DNA of 37,187 nucleotides from an uncultured Verrucomicrobiota bacterium (GTDB lineage: Bacteria; Verrucomicrobiota; Verrucomicrobiia; Opitutales; Opitutaceae): the NCBI GenBank assembly GCA_903904685.1, contig CAIVDS010000107.1, positions 1 through 37,187 on the forward strand, given 5' to 3'. Positions within the stretch are counted from its first letter, which is position 1. Every line of letters begins with the position of its first letter. Made by a program: the position numbers and the translations under genes. The notes under the pieces are model-generated. The model was given only the letters and a program-made list of their open reading frames with translations, ran no database searches and had not been told where the DNA came from. Positions 33,611 to 37,187 of this stretch are shown piece after piece.

Positions 33611-34246
33611 ATGTCCCTATTCCTCAAGCCCGACGATACCCTTCTCTTCTATGGTGACAGCATCACCGACAGCGGCCGCGACCGCACCAAGCTCGAGGGT
33701 CTCGGCGGAGGTTATGTGAGTATGATCAATGCCCGGCTGGGCCATCGTCTGCCATCTCCCGCCCGTCGGGTGATCAACCAAGGCATTGGCGGCCATCGCA
33801 TCTACGATCTCGAGGCGCGCCTCGAAACCGACTTGCTCGCGCACCAGCCGACCGTCGTCACCTTCCTGATCGGGATCAATGACGTGTGGCGTCGTTACGA
33901 CAGCAACCTCATTTCACCCGCCGTGGATTTTGAGGCGTCCTACCGTCGCATGCTCGAACGCATCACAACGCGGCTCGCGCCCCGTCTTGTGTTGATGGAA
34001 CCCTTCCTCCTACCGGTGCCAGCCGACCGCCGTGGCTGGCGTGAGGACCTCGATCCAAAAATCACGATCGTGCGTGACCTTGCGGTGGACTTTGGTGCCG
34101 ACCTCATTCCTCTCGACGGTCTTTTTGCCGGCATCGTTAACCGCACCGCGCCGGCCGCCTACTGGTTGCATGACGGCGTGCATCCCACCGCCGCCGGCCA
34201 TGCTATGATCGCCGATGCCTGGCTTAAAAACGCTGGTGTTGTGTAA
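33611..34246 (+). CDS. SGNH/GDSL hydrolase (esterase)
   Basis: The 211-residue protein shows the SGNH blocks in order: block I FYGDSITDSGRD with nucleophile Ser17, block II NQGIGGHRIYDL (Gly), block III IGINDVW (Asn) and block V HDGVHPTAAGH with Asp and His. Such esterases remove acetyl or acyl groups, often from plant or bacterial polysaccharides. There is no signal peptide, which suggests cytoplasmic action. It converges with the TerC-family gene. The substrate is unknown. Confidence 0.92.
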   Translation: MSLFLKPDDTLLFYGDSITDSGRDRTKLEGLGGGYVSMINARLGHRLPSPARRVINQGIGGHRIYDLEARLETDLLAHQPTVVTFLIGINDVWRRYDSNLISPAVDFEASYRRMLERITTRLAPRLVLMEPFLLPVPADRRGWREDLDPKITIVRDLAVDFGADLIPLDGLFAGIVNRTAPAAYWLHDGVHPTAAGHAMIADAWLKNAGVV

Positions 34247-34305
34247 CGCCGCCACAGTCGAGGGATCAAAGAAGTAGGCGGTTTCCTGTTGGAGGATTCT
34301 GCCGA

Positions 34306-35235
34306 TCAGGCTGCCGGTTCTTTTTTCTCGGGGAAAAGCAACGAGGACGAGACCGAGATGGCGAGGACGCTGCCGATCACTGTCAGGGACACGCCGATGC
34401 TGATCGGATAGATTTCCGCGATAAGCATTTTAACGCCGATAAAGACCAGGATGCAGGCGAGCCCGAGGCCGAGGTAGCGGAAGAGTCCCATCACGCCGTG
34501 CAGCGCGAAATACAGCGAGCGGAGTCCGAGGATCGCAAAGATGTTCGAGGTGAAAATAATGAAGGCGCTGCCCGTGATGGCGAAAACGGCAGGGATGGAA
34601 TCGAGTGCGAAGGCTAAATCCGTCGTTTCAATGACGAGCAGCACGATGAGCAGAGGTGTCGCCGTTCTGCGGCCGTTGTGCGCCGCAAAAAATTTTCCGC
34701 CAACGTAGGCCGGCGTGACCGGGAAAAACTTTCGGAAAAGGCGAACGGCGATGTTTTTCCCCGGATCAATTTCCTCCTTTTTAGGCAGCGCCATCCTGAT
34801 GCCAGCAAAAACAAGAAACACCCCGAAGCCGTAGATCAGCCAATGGAAGTGTTCCAGCAGGCTTACACCCGCGATGATAAACACGAAACGCATGATCGCC
34901 GCGCCCAAGATGCCCCAGAACAGAACGCGGTGCTGGTGCTGGGTCGGCACCCTGAAATAGCTGAAAATTATAATGAACACGAAGACGTTGTCCACGCTCA
35001 GGCAGATCTCCACGAGGTAACCGGTGAACCACTGGAGTGCGGCTTCGTTGCCCATATGTCGGAGCACCAGGCCGTTGAAGCCCATCGCCAAGGCAAGCCA
35101 TACCGCGCACCAACCGAGGGCTTCTTTCATACCAACGGTATGGGATTTTTTGCGGAAGACACCCAGGTCGAGCGCGAGCATCGCAGCGATGAAAACGAGA
35201 AAGGCCACCCAGGCCCACAGCGGCATTGTCTGCAT
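34306..35235 (-). CDS. TerC-family integral membrane protein (Alx-like)
   Basis: The 309-residue protein has about nine membrane helices and the TerC motifs LVEICLSVDNVFVFIIIFSY (near 80-100) and TDLAFALDSIPAVFAITGS (near 205-225), whose conserved Asp residues are thought to bind metal. TerC/Alx/MeeF proteins are linked to Mn2+ export, metallation of secreted proteins and tellurite or pH stress. The frame opens further up at 35328, but ATG 35235 (or 35226) gives the usual N-terminus MPLWAWVAFLVFIA. It diverges from the MscS gene. I looked for a yybP-ykoY Mn2+ riboswitch upstream and did not find one. Confidence 0.93.
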   Translation of the reverse strand: MQTMPLWAWVAFLVFIAAMLALDLGVFRKKSHTVGMKEALGWCAVWLALAMGFNGLVLRHMGNEAALQWFTGYLVEICLSVDNVFVFIIIFSYFRVPTQHQHRVLFWGILGAAIMRFVFIIAGVSLLEHFHWLIYGFGVFLVFAGIRMALPKKEEIDPGKNIAVRLFRKFFPVTPAYVGGKFFAAHNGRRTATPLLIVLLVIETTDLAFALDSIPAVFAITGSAFIIFTSNIFAILGLRSLYFALHGVMGLFRYLGLGLACILVFIGVKMLIAEIYPISIGVSLTVIGSVLAISVSSSLLFPEKKEPAA

Positions 35236-35337
35236 GATCGGTGAGCGCAGTGTGCTGGCGAGCGCGGACCGGGCAAGCCGGGTTTTGTTCGGTCGCGGGA
35301 TTGACAGGGTTGGGCGGGCGGGAAACATCGCCCCTCT

Positions 35338-36621
35338 ATGAGACGAGTCAGCGCCCTGCTTCTTTTAATTTTTATCGGACTTGCCTCGGTTTTCGCTCAG
35401 ACCGCCGGCATGTCGGCCACGGCCAATAATGCGCAACAGGCGTTGAACGCCCAGGCCGTTGCGGCGCTTGTCACCCAAGACAAGAGCATCGCACCAGCGC
35501 CACAGTTCCTTGAGCACTTGGTCGACGTGGTGCTCGATCTCTTCGACGTGCCGAGCAGCGGCAACACCTGGCAGCGTTATGCCATCTCCGCGTGTCTGCT
35601 TCTTGGATTTTACCTGCTGCGTCGCATTGTCACGACGGTGATATTTGGTTTCCTTAAGAAGCTGGCATCGCGCACTGAGACGACGCTCGATGACAAGCTG
35701 TTCCCAGCGCTGGAGGCCCCGGTCGCCGCGTTTATCGCGCTGTTCGGTGCCTTCGCCGCACTCAAGGTGCTCAAGCTTTCCGCATCCACCGATGCGGTCA
35801 TCAGCTACGCCTCGACCGTGGCGTTCTCGCTCACGTTTTTCTGGCTGCTGTTGCGCGCGTTCAACTCCGTGCTCGATCATGCGCACGAGATCGCTGCGGA
35901 AAAGCAACTGGGTGTGGCCGCCTTCATGCCGTGGATCAAGAAGGCGCTGGTCACCCTCTTTGTCGTCATTGGTGCGCTGCTGATCGCGAAAAGTCTAGGG
36001 GCCGATGTGAAGGCGTTCCTGGCCGGCCTCGGCATTGGCGGCCTAGCCTTCGCTCTTGCGGCGCAGGACACGATCGCCAACCTGTTCGGTTCCGTGGTGG
36101 TGGCCATCGACCAACCGTTCAAACTGGGCGAAACGGTGAGGATCGGCGCGCATCTGGGCGTGGTTGAGGACATCGGCCTGCGCTCCACCAAGCTGCGTGC
36201 CATGGACAAGTCCCTTATTATTATTCCCAATAAGACCGTGGCGTCTGAGGCGGTGACCAACCTTGCCCGTTTCACGCAGCGCCGCGTGGAGCAGGTCGTC
36301 GGGCTCACCTACGACACGTCCGTTGAGCAAATGGCCGCCATCGTGGAGGAATTCCACCAGATAATCATAGCCGAGGCCGAGGTTGATACTGAATCGGTGA
36401 TGGTGTTTTTCCGTGATTACAGCGCTTCGTCGCTCGACATCTGGATCGTCTATGCCGTGAATGATCCCGACTTCCAGAAGCACATGCGGCTGCGCCAGCG
36501 GATAAACCTTGCGCTGATGCGCGCGGTGCAGGCCCGCAGTCTGTCGTTCGCCTTCCCGACGCAGACAGTCGAGTTCGGCGTGAATGCGGCGAAAGCGCTG
36601 ATAGGAGGCCGAAAAGAGTAG
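35338..36621 (+). CDS. Mechanosensitive channel of the MscS family
   Basis: The 427-residue protein begins with a signal peptide (1-21, ending in VFAQ) and an extra N-terminal segment. It then has about five membrane helices and the pore-lining TM3 with the Gly/Ala packing pattern (FLAGLGIGGLAFALAAQDTI, about 225-245), directly followed by LFGSVVVAIDQPFKLGETVR, the family's beta-domain start. The C-terminal alpha/beta domain runs to about 410. It opens on membrane tension to release solutes during osmotic downshock, in the inner membrane. It diverges from the TerC-family gene with about 100 bases between the two starts. Confidence 0.93.
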   Translation: MRRVSALLLLIFIGLASVFAQTAGMSATANNAQQALNAQAVAALVTQDKSIAPAPQFLEHLVDVVLDLFDVPSSGNTWQRYAISACLLLGFYLLRRIVTTVIFGFLKKLASRTETTLDDKLFPALEAPVAAFIALFGAFAALKVLKLSASTDAVISYASTVAFSLTFFWLLLRAFNSVLDHAHEIAAEKQLGVAAFMPWIKKALVTLFVVIGALLIAKSLGADVKAFLAGLGIGGLAFALAAQDTIANLFGSVVVAIDQPFKLGETVRIGAHLGVVEDIGLRSTKLRAMDKSLIIIPNKTVASEAVTNLARFTQRRVEQVVGLTYDTSVEQMAAIVEEFHQIIIAEAEVDTESVMVFFRDYSASSLDIWIVYAVNDPDFQKHMRLRQRINLALMRAVQARSLSFAFPTQTVEFGVNAAKALIGGRKE

Positions 36622-36747
36622 CCACGGAAGGAGGGCACTCTGCCTTCATCCATGATTATAACTGGCATCGACCTCATGCCGCTTTATATCAAATCTTCCC
36701 ATCAGTAGACTTCCCCTATCCGCGGACAACGTGTCGAGGCTCTACAT

Positions 36748-37047
36748 CTAGCGATTGGTATGAGTTTTTGCCAATAAGACTATAGAGTGTAAATTCCGCC
36801 CAAACAGCCAATCCGCCCATACAGGATATAACTTCAGTGCTGTTCTTCTCTCCTTAATGATTAAGCCTGCTTTTCGATATCCATTTTCCCATTCTTCTTG
36901 GCTCCAATAATTGTAAGGCAAGGCGACTCCAAATCGCGCGTTTCCTACCCAATCCATAAACCTCAGTGTTTGTCTGGCAAATAGACCATTTTTATGATGG
37001 TCCTTTATTATAACATATTTTTTGGCTACCCTTGCCGCTTCGTTCAC
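36748..37047 (-). pseudogene. C-terminal part of a class I SAM-dependent methyltransferase
   Basis: The 99-codon frame, from a possible GTG at 37047, reads EAARVAKKYVIIKDHHKNGL, TLRFMDWVGNARFGVALPYN and YWSQEEWENGYRKAGL. This is the segment after motif IV in class I methyltransferases, with the DH, LRFMDWVGN and LPYNYW blocks intact. The SAM-binding half is absent: in the same frame a TAG lies only 15 bases upstream of the GTG. The upstream frame ends in a 4-base overlap (GTGA) with it. It is A+T-rich compared with the MscS gene. Either an N-terminally deleted gene or a split protein; the former is more likely. Confidence 0.7.
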
Positions 37048-37187
37048 ACGCCTGTCTGACTAAGGCGATTTTCTATTGTCGTTAATGTCTTTTTATCAGC
37101 AGGAAATGAGAAAAACTGTGTGTCCTCGATTTGATTTCTGGATTTTGCGATTTGCGTCCAAATGGCGCAATGAATCACGGATGCACT
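37044..37187 (-). CDS. C-terminus of an unidentified protein, running off the window
   Basis: A minus-strand frame is open from the right edge and ends with TGA at 37046-37044 after 47 codons, overlapping the GTG of the methyltransferase fragment by four bases. It contains no known motif; the last residues are FFSFPADKKTLTTIENRLSQ followed by TGV. The composition is A+T-rich like its neighbour. It may be a gene of a surface-polysaccharide or other acquired region, but nothing in the visible part shows its function. Confidence 0.4.
   Translation of the reverse strand, partial: SASVIHCAIWTQIAKSRNQIEDTQFFSFPADKKTLTTIENRLSQTGV

Noticed and set aside
33424-33657. Plus-strand frame with a helical segment (IDALQRELAALRRAEEI)
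   Set aside because: It overlaps the SGNH hydrolase start, has no ribosome-binding site and no known homology; a decayed fragment is possible but not supported.
35236-35337. Possible Mn2+ (yybP-ykoY) riboswitch upstream of the TerC-family gene
   Set aside because: The conserved loop sequences of that aptamer are not present in the roughly 100-base leader.
1-37187. tRNA or rRNA genes, CRISPR arrays, insertion sequences, integrases
   Set aside because: Looked for on both strands by eye; no cloverleaf with a GGTTCGAATCC-like arm, no regularly spaced repeats and no transposase or integrase motifs were found.

Overview
The window looks like a chromosomal segment of a Gram-negative, G+C-rich bacterium, most probably a member of the Verrucomicrobiota close to Opitutaceae. 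This is inferred, not proven. It rests on the mix of a short SHD1-like secreted protein, an FAD-dependent oxidoreductase beside a LacI-type regulator, a uroporphyrinogen-decarboxylase-like protein, GH35/GH43 enzymes, an AsmA-like giant and an autotransporter-like remnant. No rRNA, tRNA, CRISPR array, integrase or transposase was seen.

Layout. 1-439: A+T-rich edge without a recognisable gene. 440-5606: a PqqD-like/degenerate M50-like/double cyclic-nucleotide-binding fusion (minus), then a chromate transporter, a CDF metal transporter, the tail of a beta-barrel protein with its own terminator, and queF (plus). 5643-8221: a secreted SHD1-like protein and two tandem secreted DUF2059 paralogues. 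8226-11984: a HisN-type phosphatase, a DEDDh-type exonuclease-like protein, a HAD phosphatase and an FAD-dependent oxidoreductase; the divergent LacI-type regulator (12088) is cut off after its DNA-binding domain.

12494-16909 (minus) is the most interesting block: PTS EIIA-like protein, remnant of an NRAMP-type divalent-metal transporter, MgtA-type Mg2+ P-type ATPase, second PTS EIIA-like protein with an undescribed C-terminal extension, and a 39-codon reading frame for a single-span membrane peptide. No sugar permease, EIIB, HPr or EI is present, which suggests that the EIIA domains regulate magnesium transport rather than carry sugar phosphate.

17130-20158: GH43 and GH35 glycosidases with overlapping ends, a small glycan-degradation unit. 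20372-25999: a 1491-residue AsmA/YhdP-like envelope protein and a UroD-family protein. 26225-29989: adenylate cyclase, panD, coaB, coaC and panB, in order panB-coaC-coaB-panD-cyclase on the minus strand; this is a pantothenate/coenzyme A operon with coaB and coaC as separate genes. 30042-33344: a LysR regulator diverging from a VOC dioxygenase, a WrbA-type quinone reductase and an MhqD-like esterase, which together resemble a quinone-detoxification module; a perfect T-N11-A palindrome lies in the divergent promoter. 33611-36621: SGNH hydrolase, TerC-family protein and MscS channel. From about 36650 the sequence turns A+T-rich and holds a methyltransferase that has lost its N-terminus and the end of an unidentified gene running off the window, perhaps the edge of an acquired island.

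Three genes appear broken (LacI, NRAMP, methyltransferase) and one is only a remnant (beta-barrel tail), so the segment has seen several deletions or rearrangements.
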